This document shows positions 1 through 8,977 of a DNA stretch of 64,000 nucleotides, one piece after another. The DNA lies in NCBI RefSeq assembly GCF_041860085.1, contig NZ_CP124747.1, forward strand, positions 3,596,001 through 3,660,000, written 5' to 3'. The translations under genes and the position numbers were made by a program. The notes beneath the pieces are model-generated. The model did not search any database and was not told the DNA's origin. It saw only the letters and a list, made by a program, of their open reading frames with translations. The stretch's first letter is position 1, and each line of letters opens with the position of its first letter. Source of the stretch: Schlesneria sp. DSM 10557 (GTDB lineage: Bacteria; Planctomycetota; Planctomycetia; Planctomycetales; Planctomycetaceae).

Positions 1-506
1 TTCTCGGTCGGGTTGCCACCGCTCGCCTGCCCCCCGAACAGCGGGACATTCGGCAGTTCGTCCGCCAGCAGATCAATCACCGACTGCGGCATCGCGGAAA
101 AGGGTTCGCTCAGCAGGAAGACGGCACGCGTATCGTCGGTCCGGTCCCCCAGATCGTCGGGCAAACCGCTGCACATGATGCCGTCGGGCGTTTCGGCGAA
201 TTCCATCTGAAACGGGACAAGATCCGCACCGGGCAAGACGCCTGACCAAAGTGACAGGGCCGGTCCGTTTTCGTATTCGCGCGTACCATTGATGACGGTC
301 TCGCCCGTACATCCCAGCAACAGCCCGCCGCCGATCCGATCGAGGATCGACTCGGCCAGCATGGGGAAATTCTTTGCATGGTGATGTGTCACAAACACGA
401 ACGTCAGGTCGGGTTTGCGACCCAATTCACCCGCCACCACATGCACGGTTTCTTGAATTGCCGCACTGAGGCTGGACTTTTCGGACACTGCACTTGCAAA
501 CGGCAT
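1..506 (-). CDS. FIST domain protein, N-terminal part (cut by the window edge)
   Basis: I translated the minus strand directly. It is open from ATG at 506 to the first base, giving about 168 residues that begin MPFASAVSEKSSLSAAIQET. The family is recognised from the FIST N-terminal pattern: an LTFVFVTHHH strand, then GGGLLLGCTGETVINGTREY, then a long beta-rich stretch ending FGGQASGGNPTE. FIST domains are putative small-ligand sensors in signal-transduction proteins; in planctomycetes they often stand alone. The ATG is preferred because family members start close to an FASA motif. An in-frame GTG ten codons upstream (536) follows a purine-rich stretch and cannot be excluded. The C-terminal FIST_C half, if present, lies outside the window. 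The ligand is unknown. Confidence 0.75.
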   Translation of the reverse strand, partial: MPFASAVSEKSSLSAAIQETVHVVAGELGRKPDLTFVFVTHHHAKNFPMLAESILDRIGGGLLLGCTGETVINGTREYENGPALSLWSGVLPGADLVPFQMEFAETPDGIMCSGLPDDLGDRTDDTRAVFLLSEPFSAMPQSVIDLLADELPNVPLFGGQASGGNPTE

Positions 507-869
507 TTCCTGATCCGATCCTTCGCTGAACTGCACTTCCTTCTGAATGGGCGAGGGCGACTTTACCGACACTAACGCGAACTCGCACTAACCTTCAAGC
601 GACGCACCACCAAAGCCCCATCAGGACCAATCAGGCTTCGCTTGTGGAAGGCCTCAGAGCAACAGTTTCAGGAACTTTGCGGAAAACAACGCCCCCGTCC
701 CTGCTGTCGCGTTGTGCACGACGGCGGTGGCCCATCCCAGGCGAAGTCCTTCCGTTGACCCGTCCTCGCGCCCGCCCCTTTTGGGGGTGAATCTGAGAGA
801 TGTTGGGTGTCGCCCCCCAGGGCGAGCATATTCGTCCCTTCCCCAGGAATGAAGTCAGTCGCCCGACTT
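507..869. other. Intergenic region, no gene seen
   Basis: The stretch lies upstream of the FIST gene and downstream of the decarboxylase stop. Short open frames on both strands lack a Shine-Dalgarno site and resemble no family. A short C/G-rich inverted repeat near 776-787 (CCCC-TTTT-GGGG) is the only structure noted; it lacks a T tract, so I do not call it a terminator. Confidence 0.5.
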
Positions 870-2534
870 TCACGCATTTTGTGCGGAGGAATCTTCGGCG
901 GCGATTTTGGCACGGGCCTTCCACAACGACTCCAGAACTGCCTCGACATAGCGTTCTTCGGCGAAAGGACTGAGGAGATAACTTTTCAGAGCGACGATCG
1001 GCTCGCCATATTCGCTTTCGCAGTAGCAGTCGGTCAGCGAAATGACGACCCCTTCGCCGTTGAGCGCGTCTGCCTGGACCAGGTGATAAATGCGGCGATT
1101 GTATTCGTTGTGGGCCCGCAACTGGTCGCGGCAGGATTCGTCCTTCTGTTCCTCCTCGGTCACGCTGAACGTGTCGACACCATCCGGATAAACCCGGAAC
1201 AACGTCACCGGACCGAAATTTCCCCGGTTGACCACGGTCGTCGCTGCATGTCCTTCCAGGTGCTCCCGCAGTTCTTCCGCCATGGAAACCGCATGGCCCA
1301 GCAGCGAGCGCAGACCGTCCTTACCAAACAGCCGCAGATTCGCCAGAGCGGCCATCGGCGGACTTCCACCCCGCGTTGTCTCAAGCGTGTACCGCCCGGG
1401 GTGATAGTGTCCGTCATGAAACAGGTAAGGCGTGTCAGACTGTTTCCGCGTGATCAATTCCAGATCGGCCGAATTCTTCACCAGAAACAGACTGGAAACG
1501 TAGGGAGTGAACCCTGTCTTGTGGAAGTCGATTCCGACTGAATCCGCCAGGGGAAGTTCCTGAATCCGCCGGCGCGTTCCGGCCAGGGCCCGCACCGTTC
1601 GATGCCGAAAGCCCAGTGGATTGACCGCAAAATTGTAATCGTTGAACACCGACCACGCCCAACCAATCACCGCATCGGCATGAATATGCGGGTGGTAGTC
1701 GAGTTGAAACTCCTTCACCAGACCTTCGCGAATCTCGTGAAGAGCCTTCAAATCATCCAGACCAAAGTGGTCGGTCGTCCCCATTGTCGCGATGATCGCT
1801 GCAATTTTCCCCCCGCTGGCGAGGATCTCGCGAGCCTTGTCTTCCAGTAACTCAGGAAGGATCTCATTTTCCGCTGAACAGGGAATCTTGATCACACTCT
1901 CACGCCCCATCCCCAGCCAGTTCGCCACGGTGAGACAGGCATAGTGGGCTCGCTCTGAACAGATGATATAAGCTCGTTCGCGGATCCCCTGCTGGGCTGT
2001 CCCCGGACAGGCTTTTTCCAGACCAAGCTTGATCCCGTACAGGAGCGTTCCGGTCCCGCCAAAGGTGAACAGTCCGGCCGAGACAGCGGGGTCGTAACCA
2101 ATCAGATCGGCCGTCATCGATGAGACCTCGACCTCCGCCACTGCGACCTGACGCGACGATTCTTCGCTCACCAGATTCGGGTTGTAGATCGACGGCAACA
2201 GACCACCGATGATACTGGCAATCGTGGGGGGCGGGATGACATTGATCTGAGCCCGCGGATGGCCCCAGATGAACATGCCGGACAGGTGCTCGACGAGCGT
2301 CTGAGTGACCTGTTCCAGCGGCACCGGACCGTCAGCGACTCGCGACCGCTTGGCCTCGTCGTAGTCGAGAATCTCAGACTTGCCCAGTAACGGAGAAACC
2401 GATTTCATCTCATCCAGTTGATCCAGCGCCCTGAGGAACGAGAACACAAAATAGGCATCGTGGACCCGATCAGAAACGGGCTGGGGAAAAGCCTGCCGCA
2501 ACGACGTGACCAGATCCAGATAGCTTGCTGTCAT
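870..2534 (-). CDS. Pyridoxal-5'-phosphate-dependent group II decarboxylase family protein
   Basis: A 554-residue fold-type I PLP enzyme of the group II amino acid decarboxylase family (glutamate, tyrosine and aspartate decarboxylases). The Schiff-base lysine lies in IDFHKTGFTPYVSS (about residue 338). The cofactor Asp lies in HIHADAVIGWAW (about residue 285). A GTGTLLYGIKLGLEKA segment earlier matches the phosphate-binding region. The frame is open further upstream (to 2636), but the ATG at 2534 begins MTASYLDLVTSLRQAFP and has AGGAA about nine bases upstream, so I chose it. The gene is monocistronic; its downstream neighbour is the FIST gene. Substrate cannot be told from sequence alone: HADAVIG differs from the HVDAA typical of glutamate decarboxylase. 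The product could be a biogenic amine or beta-alanine. Confidence 0.85.
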   Translation of the reverse strand: MTASYLDLVTSLRQAFPQPVSDRVHDAYFVFSFLRALDQLDEMKSVSPLLGKSEILDYDEAKRSRVADGPVPLEQVTQTLVEHLSGMFIWGHPRAQINVIPPPTIASIIGGLLPSIYNPNLVSEESSRQVAVAEVEVSSMTADLIGYDPAVSAGLFTFGGTGTLLYGIKLGLEKACPGTAQQGIRERAYIICSERAHYACLTVANWLGMGRESVIKIPCSAENEILPELLEDKAREILASGGKIAAIIATMGTTDHFGLDDLKALHEIREGLVKEFQLDYHPHIHADAVIGWAWSVFNDYNFAVNPLGFRHRTVRALAGTRRRIQELPLADSVGIDFHKTGFTPYVSSLFLVKNSADLELITRKQSDTPYLFHDGHYHPGRYTLETTRGGSPPMAALANLRLFGKDGLRSLLGHAVSMAEELREHLEGHAATTVVNRGNFGPVTLFRVYPDGVDTFSVTEEEQKDESCRDQLRAHNEYNRRIYHLVQADALNGEGVVISLTDCYCESEYGEPIVALKSYLLSPFAEERYVEAVLESLWKARAKIAAEDSSAQNA

Positions 2535-2853
2535 CAGTCTGTTTCCTGAAGAGGCTGGTTTGTCGTCGAATGAGCCAGACTCGAATTTCCACTTTTGTCC
2601 CGTCAGACACAGTTGGGCTGCCCGATGCGGGTGCATTTCGATGATGGGCGGGCCACATAGCCGGAAGGCCTTGCGTCCCCCCGAATCATTCGAACTGCAT
2701 GTGTGTAAACTCGTTCTGCTTCGAAGGATTTATATGATAGACACCCAGAGCTGCAAAGGATTGATCGTGCCAGCGTCGCCCCTGATGGGAAAGAGGCTTT
2801 GCGTCATCGCGAAGGGGGGGCTTGGCCCGGCCGCTCCGATACGGGATAACACT

Positions 2854-2884
2854 GTCCAGCAAATAACTTCGTCCAGCAAATAAC
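2854..2884. repeat. 14-bp direct repeat (two copies, 17-bp period)
   Basis: GTCCAGCAAATAAC occurs at 2854-2867 and again at 2871-2884, separated by TTC. It lies in the 444-base gap between the divergent decarboxylase and ATP-grasp-like genes (2535-2978). No other structure or gene was recognised in that gap. It may be a slippage product or a paired binding site. Confidence 0.55.
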
Positions 2885-2978
2885 ACTGCCCAGCCAAGCC
2901 TTCCTGCGACACGGCACCAGCGATCGTGGATGCCCTTCTCCTTTTGATTGAACGTCATCCACGCAAAGAGCCTCTGAT

Positions 2979-4097
2979 ATGCCGCGTCTGTTCTATGGAA
3001 ACTTCGACTTCGAACATCGGCTGGCCGACCCGCGGCGGGAACCGACAAAACTTCTCAAGCGGCTGAACGCGGAGCTGGCGACCTCGTGGCTGGCCATTGC
3101 TGACGATGACGACATGATCTGGACCCCTGCTGCAATCGATGCGGAGTTCTTCCGCCAGGCCCTCGCAGCGGGCTTGCCACGCGTTGTGCCCATAGAGAGC
3201 TGGGACCAGACCCCCCGTGGTGTGGAGCTCGTCCCCTGGGGTTGGTCCCGCGAGGCCCTTGCCCTGGTCGAACGACTTGAAGCGTCCGGAAAGGTCCCTT
3301 CGCATGACGCTGTCCGTCAGGCAAACTCACGCGCCACGTCTCACCGTCTTGAACAGGGCTGGAAGGTCGGTCTGCAGGGGGCACGACGCATCAGCAATCT
3401 GCACGAACTCGAAGACATCCTCGGAACCAGCTCCGAACAACCCTGGGTCATTAAATCGGAGTACGGGATGTCGGGCCGGGAACGGATCCGGGGACGCGGG
3501 GCACCGACGGAAGCCGACCTGCAATGGCTGCGGCGACGACTGGGGCCGGGAAACTCGGTCTTCTATGAACCCTGGGTCGAACGTGTCGCCGAAGTCGGCA
3601 TCCAGATCGAGATTCCCCCGACGGGATCACCCCGTCTGGCAGGTCTCGCCACCATGTTCACCGACGAACGGGGACAGTACGCCGGAAGCCTGGTGCCATC
3701 ACCCTCGCAGCAATCCGTCCCCGAAAACGTCGTGTGGCAGGAGGCGATCGAAGTCACCCTGCGCGCGGCGAACGAGCTTCAGTCGCTGGGCTATTTCGGT
3801 CCCGTGGGAATTGATGCCATGCAGTACCGAGACCGCGATGGCGGTCTGAAGATTCGCCCACTGCAGGACATCAATGCCCGCTGGACGATGGGGCGGCTGA
3901 GTCTGGGCTTTGGCAAATTACTCGCGCCGGACGAAGTGGGATTATGGGTTCATGGTTCTCAAACCACGCTCGCCTCCGAAATCGCAGCCAGGAGTGGCCT
4001 GATCGGACAACGCTCGATCGCCACTTCTCCCGAAAACGTCGGCGGTACCCCGTGTTTCCACCACTCCCGACTCGTGATCGGGCAGCGGCTCATCTGA
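2979..4097 (+). CDS. ATP-grasp-like protein of unknown function
   Basis: A 372-residue soluble protein that I do not recognise as a named enzyme. Several segments fit the ATP-grasp fold: PWVIKSEYGMSGRERIRGRG (about 150-170) resembles the nucleotide-binding lysine and glycine-rich loop. FYEPWVERVAEVGIQIEI (about 195-212) resembles the adenine-binding strand with the conserved Glu-Pro. GPVGIDAMQYRD and LKIRPLQDINARWTMGRLS (about 270-305) resemble the metal-binding Asp/Glu and the Asn-x-Arg end of the family. The N-terminus (YGNFDFEHRLAD) has no signal peptide. If it is ATP-grasp, it ligates a carboxylate to an amine or thiol. It is not flanked by biosynthetic genes that would name the substrate. 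The call rests on motifs only; a fold prediction would settle it. Confidence 0.6.
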   Translation: MPRLFYGNFDFEHRLADPRREPTKLLKRLNAELATSWLAIADDDDMIWTPAAIDAEFFRQALAAGLPRVVPIESWDQTPRGVELVPWGWSREALALVERLEASGKVPSHDAVRQANSRATSHRLEQGWKVGLQGARRISNLHELEDILGTSSEQPWVIKSEYGMSGRERIRGRGAPTEADLQWLRRRLGPGNSVFYEPWVERVAEVGIQIEIPPTGSPRLAGLATMFTDERGQYAGSLVPSPSQQSVPENVVWQEAIEVTLRAANELQSLGYFGPVGIDAMQYRDRDGGLKIRPLQDINARWTMGRLSLGFGKLLAPDEVGLWVHGSQTTLASEIAARSGLIGQRSIATSPENVGGTPCFHHSRLVIGQRLI

Positions 4098-4286
4098 GCT
4101 CAGCAGCAAACCGACGATGTCTCGCCAACGCGGTGCGACGGAATGCATGATTCGTAGACTTACCAGTCGTCTCATCCACCAGACGGGCGGAACAAGAAAT
4201 CCTCCACTTCACCAATGCCAGAAATGCCGCCCGTGCCAGCGCGAGCAGAGTAAACCACGTCGATGACTGGCTCCTCACCTGCAGAA

Positions 4287-4685
4287 TCAACCCACCTGCC
4301 CCTCAAGCACTTTCTTCAAGGACTGCAGATCGGCGTCGACCATGTCGGCATCTCTGGCAAACTGCTCGTCGGACATGCCGGGCTGTTGGAACAGTGTGAA
4401 CATCACTTCGCTGCCGCCACCATTGTCGACCACACGCATCGGATTGACGACGGCTTGACCGTCCGGCAATGTGACCATGTGATCCATGATTCCCGCTTCA
4501 TTGCGAGGAACAAAACGAATCTGCACCCAGCCCGTCGGTGTCTCCATTTCCCAATACTCCCCTGACTTCCTGACCGACAGGCAGAACGACGTCACCCAGC
4601 GGGGAAGATTCTCAGGATTCGCGGCGAACTCGTAGACGGCGTCCACGGGTCGGTGAATCGAGCAACGGATAATCCGGCAGTTCAT
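4287..4685 (-). CDS. SRPBCC (START-like/polyketide cyclase) family protein
   Basis: A 132-residue single-domain protein. It opens with the helix-grip signature IIRCSIHRPVDAVYEFAANP followed by NLPRWVTSF, the usual start of SRPBCC proteins, in which a long C-terminal helix closes over a hydrophobic pocket. The central strands (GEYWEMETPTGWVQIRFVPR, IMDHMVTLPDGQ) and the C-terminal helix (MVDADLQSLKKVLEG) complete the domain, so it is full length. It likely binds or transforms a small hydrophobic ligand, but nothing in sequence or context says which. It is convergent with the ATP-grasp-like gene. Confidence 0.75.
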   Translation of the reverse strand: MNCRIIRCSIHRPVDAVYEFAANPENLPRWVTSFCLSVRKSGEYWEMETPTGWVQIRFVPRNEAGIMDHMVTLPDGQAVVNPMRVVDNGGGSEVMFTLFQQPGMSDEQFARDADMVDADLQSLKKVLEGQVG

Positions 4686-5162
4686 CAGGGGGCACCTCGT
4701 TCCGATTCCTTCACGGCCAATTCAGCCAGCACCTCAGCCAGCACCACGGCTCACGCCTTCAGCAGCGACGAACGACTCACCACCGAAATGAACCTTGGCC
4801 CGATCGTGGCACAGCTTACTCTACCGCCAGGCTTTTTCCGTGAGATACGAGACGACGGCTTCCGCCCCGAGGCGAAAGCCCCGTCCGGAGTTCCTGCGGC
4901 GCGACGTGATCTCTGTGGTCAATCCGTCCCTTTCCGGCGCTCCCGATCCCCCGAAAATCCATAGCCGCGATGACTGACAAGGGCAACCTGTTCGGCCTGC
5001 CGAACTCACTGAATCCATCCACGGACTCTGTTGAAACTCCTTGCATTGGGCTTACAGAAATGGCATAGTCAAAGACCATTCGCAATCTGGTTGTCGGTCG
5101 TTCTGGCGGGCGAACCTGCAGGCGAACTCACATCACTGGATTGTTGTCTCAAGGTTAACATT
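4686..5162. other. Intergenic region, no gene seen
   Basis: The gap holds the start regions of the divergent SRPBCC and Pro/Gly-rich lipoprotein genes. An open frame runs in from 5031 in phase with the lipoprotein gene, but it would place a second hydrophobic segment ahead of an otherwise normal lipoprotein signal, so I treat it as untranslated leader. No promoter hexamers stood out. Confidence 0.45.
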
Positions 5163-6437
5163 ATGCGTTCCAACCGCTTTTCGGTTTGGCATCAGGGCCT
5201 GTGCCTGATTGTCTCGTCCGGCTTGATTGGCTGCGGATCAGGAAACAACACCGCGCCAACGACCTCTGTTGGTCCTGCCAACACCGCCCCCGTTGCAGGA
5301 GCGGTCCCCGGAATGCCCGGTGCTCCTGGAATGCCGGGAGCGGGACATGCTCCACCAGGAATGCCCGGCATGGGTCACGCCCCTCCGGGTGGGCCGTCGA
5401 TGGCAGGGGGACCTCCGCAAGGTGGAGCTGGTAACCCAGCCATGATGGCTCAGATGGCCGGAAACGCAGCCCCCAACCCCGCTCAGGCGGCGGCTCATAT
5501 GGCGAATCGTCCCGGCGGACCTGCGGCTGGTCCCAGTGGTGGTCCCTCAGCCATACCCGGTGTCGGAAGCGCTCCTGGATTGCCCGCCGGTGCCGCAGCG
5601 ACCGTCCCCCCCGGTGCACCAGGTGCTTCGGGTGCTCCCGTGGGATACACTGGAAACCGCCCCGGACCTGGAGGACACGCCCCACCAGGAGGCCCCTCTG
5701 CAGGAGCGGTTCCCGGAATGCCACCCGGTGCTGCTGGCGCCCCCGTCGGCTACACAGGAAACATGCCAGGTCGCCCCGGCCCAGGGGGACATGCTCCCCC
5801 AGGTGCACCCGCCGGTGCCACCACTCCCGGGCTCCCCCCCGGTGCCGCAGCCACCGCTCCCGCCGGTGCTGCCGTTGGTTATGCAGGAGCCGGCCCTGGT
5901 GGCGCAGCTTCACTTCCGGGTGCTGGGCATGCACCTCCTGGCGCCGCTGCTGCCGTCGGGATGCCCCCCGGAGCCGGACCTGCGGGCGCAGCCGGATTCG
6001 CGGGTGCCCGGGGTCCTGCGGGTGCCCCCGGGATGATGCCGGGCGGAGCCGGACCGGCCGGAGCCATGCCCGGTGGTGCAGGAGGTGCCGGAGGGTCGGG
6101 AAGCAGTTTCCCGGAAGGAAGCATCGACGACACACTTCAGCGATTCTGCATGGCACTCGTGGACGGTGATACCGCCGCCGCGGGCGAATACGTCAGCTCG
6201 AAAGCGACCGGGATGGTCAGTCAGCTCCGGGACGGAAACCTCTCTGAAGAGAAAATCGAAGAGATTTCCGACGCACTGAACCCGCTCAGTGATCTGCAGC
6301 CGAACGCCAAGCAGAAGAACAATAAGCGAGTGCTGCGAAACAAGAAGAATCAGGTCCTTTCCTTCACACTCAAAAAGGACAAAGAGGACGAGACCTACCG
6401 GATCGTCGAATTCTCTGTCAGCAAACCAAAGAAGTAA
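5163..6437 (+). CDS. Pro/Gly/Ala-rich repeat lipoprotein with a C-terminal globular domain
   Basis: A 424-residue exported protein. From ATG 5163 it begins MRSNRFSVWHQGLCLIVSS and reaches a lipobox, GLIGC, so it should be lipidated. About residues 35-315 are low complexity, built from recurring pieces: PGMPGAPGMPGAG, GHAPPG, GAPVGYTGN and PGAAA. The Gly at roughly every third or fourth position recalls collagen-like or elastin-like sequence, but the Gly-X-Y register is not kept, so I do not call it collagen. The last ~105 residues (from SIDDTLQRFCMALVDGDTAAAG) form a compact charged domain ending in YRIVEFSVSKPKK. Its helix-then-strand pattern resembles small NTF2-like or DUF4878-type domains. 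Probable role: a cell-envelope protein whose stalk projects the C-terminal domain. The neighbours give no further clue. Confidence 0.7.
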   Translation: MRSNRFSVWHQGLCLIVSSGLIGCGSGNNTAPTTSVGPANTAPVAGAVPGMPGAPGMPGAGHAPPGMPGMGHAPPGGPSMAGGPPQGGAGNPAMMAQMAGNAAPNPAQAAAHMANRPGGPAAGPSGGPSAIPGVGSAPGLPAGAAATVPPGAPGASGAPVGYTGNRPGPGGHAPPGGPSAGAVPGMPPGAAGAPVGYTGNMPGRPGPGGHAPPGAPAGATTPGLPPGAAATAPAGAAVGYAGAGPGGAASLPGAGHAPPGAAAAVGMPPGAGPAGAAGFAGARGPAGAPGMMPGGAGPAGAMPGGAGGAGGSGSSFPEGSIDDTLQRFCMALVDGDTAAAGEYVSSKATGMVSQLRDGNLSEEKIEEISDALNPLSDLQPNAKQKNNKRVLRNKKNQVLSFTLKKDKEDETYRIVEFSVSKPKK

Positions 6438-6479
6438 CATCCGGTGCTGACGTAAAGTCATTTGCCAGTCTTCTCAAGC

Positions 6480-6504
6480 TGCCCCCGGCCCAACCCCGGG
6501 GGCA
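6480..6504 (+). terminator. GC-rich hairpin after the repeat lipoprotein gene
   Basis: Perfect 9-bp stem TGCCCCCGG (6480-6488) and CCGGGGGCA (6496-6504) with a 7-base loop, about 43 bases past the stop codon. There is no T run, so it may act as a non-canonical terminator or a 3'-end stabiliser. Confidence 0.5.
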
Positions 6505-6726
6505 ACTTCGCGCGCCCGTAACGGATCTCAATCACAGTTAAGTGGCAGGCGCGACTGGCACTATGTACACTCCGCGCCAATCTGCGATCCGCCGAATTGA
6601 CGGCACCGCAGGGGAACCAACCACGGATGGCTGGTCGACGAAATCGCGGTCCGACGCTCGCCACATTCGGTCAGTCACCGCATCCCATGATCTGCCACTC
6701 TCTTTTGTATTTAACAAGGATGTTCC

Positions 6727-7122
6727 ATGCTCACGGTTCTGTTGCTGACAATTTCCAATGTGTTCATGACCTTTGCCTGGTATGGGCACCTGAAACACAA
6801 GGAATCACCGATTTTCGTCGCGATCATCGTCAGTTGGCTGATTGCCTTCTTCGAGTACTGTTTTCAAGTCCCCGCGAACCGCTGGGGTTCGTCACAGTTC
6901 ACTCCTGTGCAACTGAAGATCATGCAGGAAGTCATCACGCTGGTTGTCTTCAGCATCTTCGCCGTCACCTATCTGAACCAGAAACTCGGCTGGAACCATC
7001 TTGTCGCGTTTCTGCTGATCGTCGGAGCCGTCTTCTTCGTGCGGATGGACAAAGTGACTGCAGAAGATCCCCCGGGTACGCTTCAAGCTGCGAAGATCGA
7101 ACCACCGCACGAGTCCCCCTGA
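6727..7122 (+). CDS. DUF486 / DMT-family small membrane protein
   Basis: A 131-residue integral membrane protein with four hydrophobic segments: residues 1-20 (MLTVLLLTISNVFMTFAWYG), about 28-46 (PIFVAIIVSWLIAFFEYCF), about 68-86 (EVITLVVFSIFAVTYLN) and about 88-105 (GWNHLVAFLLIVGAVFFV). The motifs FMTFAWYGHLK, FFEYCFQVPANRWG and QLKIMQEVITLVVF are characteristic of DUF486, a member of the drug/metabolite transporter superfamily. Length matches the family, whose members probably act as dimers. Start: ATG 6727 with AAGGATG a few bases upstream. Substrate unknown. It stands alone. Confidence 0.85.
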   Translation: MLTVLLLTISNVFMTFAWYGHLKHKESPIFVAIIVSWLIAFFEYCFQVPANRWGSSQFTPVQLKIMQEVITLVVFSIFAVTYLNQKLGWNHLVAFLLIVGAVFFVRMDKVTAEDPPGTLQAAKIEPPHESP

Positions 7123-7686
7123 AGCCGCTCACGGCTGGCGTTGCGGACAAAGCATGTCACGTTCGCCAACACTTCTTCTCAGCCAGAGACCGGTTGATTG
7201 GACCGAGCCATCCTCACAGGTCACTCTGCGGGTCAGCCAGACGATCTCCGTGGAGGATGTTTCGCTGCCCGATCAGTATGCCTTGGATTGAGTAGCCATA
7301 GCGAAGCGATGAACCTTGCAACGCGCCCATCGCCAGTTTTGCAAACGACGCTTCCTTAAGCAGGCGTGTCACTGCATCACGATTTGAGATTGAAACAAAT
7401 CGGAAATATGACCGACGTCAAAATTGGCACCGAAGGAACGCATTGGTAGAATTTCATACGATGATTAATCGGTGCGGGTGTCCGGTGTGGATGGCGCGGA
7501 CGGGTCGCATCACCGAATAGGCCTTTCCTGTGGGAATTCCCTTCGGTGGGACACGATGCGCGACGGAAAAACGTGCGACACCTGCACTGCGGACGTGGCG
7601 TATTAAAGCAAGGGTTACGAGTCTGGATCCTATTTGATCGCACGCCACCTGACTTAGCTTCGGACTCATACTCAGCGGGGCCGCTC
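7123..7686. other. Intergenic region, no gene seen
   Basis: The 564-base gap precedes the PQQ-like propeller gene. A frame in phase with that gene is open from 7546, but the translated leader has no signal peptide, whereas ATG 7687 gives one. The minus-strand open frame over 7377-7862 matches nothing known. I found no clear promoter, repeat or RNA structure. Confidence 0.4.
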
Positions 7687-8898
7687 ATGTTACTGCCGAT
7701 GATTCTGCTTTCTTTGATTGGATCGGGAGACTGGCCGAAATTCCGAGGTCCCAATGCGGACGCCCACGTCGTCGGGATGACGGTCCCGCTCGAATGGTCT
7801 GACACAAAGAACGTCGAATGGAAATCGGATCTGCCCGGTCTGGGATGGTCCTCCCCTGTCATCGTGGACGGCAGGATTTACCTGACGACGGCAGTGGTGA
7901 AAGACCCGGACATGTCGCTGCGCACGATGGCCATTGATGCCGCAGATGGAAAAGTGATCTGGGATCGGGAAGTCCGATCAGTGCCTCAGATCCCCTCCAT
8001 TCATGTGAAAAACAGCCACGCCAGTCCCACCCCAATCGTGCACGAAGGAGCGGTCTTCGTCCATTTCGGTAACTACGGGATGGCCAGACTGAAAGCGGCG
8101 GATGGAACGATCGAATGGACCTGTTTCGACATCGATTACAACCCTGTCCACGGTTCCGGGGGCACACCTGTCCTTTGCCGTGGAAAGCTCGTCGTCTCGT
8201 GTGACGGCAGCAAGGACCCCTTCGTCATCGGGGTTGACGCGAACACCGGAAAGATCGCATGGCAGACCCCCAGATCCACGGTCGGAAGTCCATCCCACTC
8301 CTTCGGAACATCTACCGTCGCCGAAGTGGACGGAAAGTCCCAGGTGCTTTCTCCTGGTCCAGGAATGTTCGCGGCATACGACCCTGACACAGGTGCCGAA
8401 TTATGGAAGATCCTGACCCCCGGCTGGTCCATCGTGCCCCAGCCCGCCGTCGGTTTCGGGATGGTGTTCTATAACCATGACTACGATCACCCGGAGGTCC
8501 TCGCTGTGAAACTCGGCGGCAAGGGGGACGTCACCGACAAGAGTATCGTCTGGCGGATGAAGCCGGGCGCACCCAGCACCCCGTCCCCTCTGCTCGTCGG
8601 TGAAGAACTTTACACCGTCTCGGACCGAGGCGTCGCCACCTGCGTCAACGCGAAAACAGGGGAACGCTACTGGACGGGTCGCTTGGGAGGAAACTATTCG
8701 TCTTCACCGGTCTACGTGAATGACCGGATTTTGTTCATGGACGAAGACGGGACCGCCACCTGGATCAAGCGCGGAACAGAGTTCGAAGTCCTCGGCCAGA
8801 ACACAGTCCCCGGTCGGACGTTCGCAACCCCCGCCTTTTCAAAGGGGGCCATGTATCTTCGAACAGATACAGCCCTCTACAAGATCGCTGAGAAGTAA
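7687..8898 (+). CDS. Exported PQQ-like beta-propeller repeat protein
   Basis: A 403-residue protein that starts MLLPMILLSLIGSGDWPKFRG, a short hydrophobic signal followed at once by the DWPxFRGP motif that opens many planctomycete PQQ-like propellers. Blade repeats are visible as WSSPVIVDGRIYLTT, AIDAADGKVIWDREV, KAADGTIEWTCFD, VDANTGKIAWQT, YDPDTGAELWKI and VNAKTGERYW, with the recurring A-x-D-x-x-T/D-G-K/E-x-x-W signature. About seven or eight blades fit the length. Such proteins usually act in the periplasm or on the surface as scaffolds; residues for PQQ catalysis were not evident, so I do not claim dehydrogenase activity. The gene stands alone, convergent with the PSCyt gene. Confidence 0.85.
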   Translation: MLLPMILLSLIGSGDWPKFRGPNADAHVVGMTVPLEWSDTKNVEWKSDLPGLGWSSPVIVDGRIYLTTAVVKDPDMSLRTMAIDAADGKVIWDREVRSVPQIPSIHVKNSHASPTPIVHEGAVFVHFGNYGMARLKAADGTIEWTCFDIDYNPVHGSGGTPVLCRGKLVVSCDGSKDPFVIGVDANTGKIAWQTPRSTVGSPSHSFGTSTVAEVDGKSQVLSPGPGMFAAYDPDTGAELWKILTPGWSIVPQPAVGFGMVFYNHDYDHPEVLAVKLGGKGDVTDKSIVWRMKPGAPSTPSPLLVGEELYTVSDRGVATCVNAKTGERYWTGRLGGNYSSSPVYVNDRILFMDEDGTATWIKRGTEFEVLGQNTVPGRTFATPAFSKGAMYLRTDTALYKIAEK

Positions 8899-8977
8899 GA
8901 CAGGCCCTTAAACAATCCACCACCTGCCCCGTTGATGCTGTCAGGGAGTTAAACGATTCTGAATTCCACCGAGGGTC

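Noticed and set aside
5161-6156. Long minus-strand open frame (331 codons) opposite the Pro/Gly-rich lipoprotein gene
   Set aside because: It is the mirror of GC-rich repetitive codons; its translation is Arg/His-rich without any family, while the plus strand has a signal peptide and lipobox.
5163-6437. True collagen-like protein
   Set aside because: Glycine does not recur at every third residue over a sufficient length.
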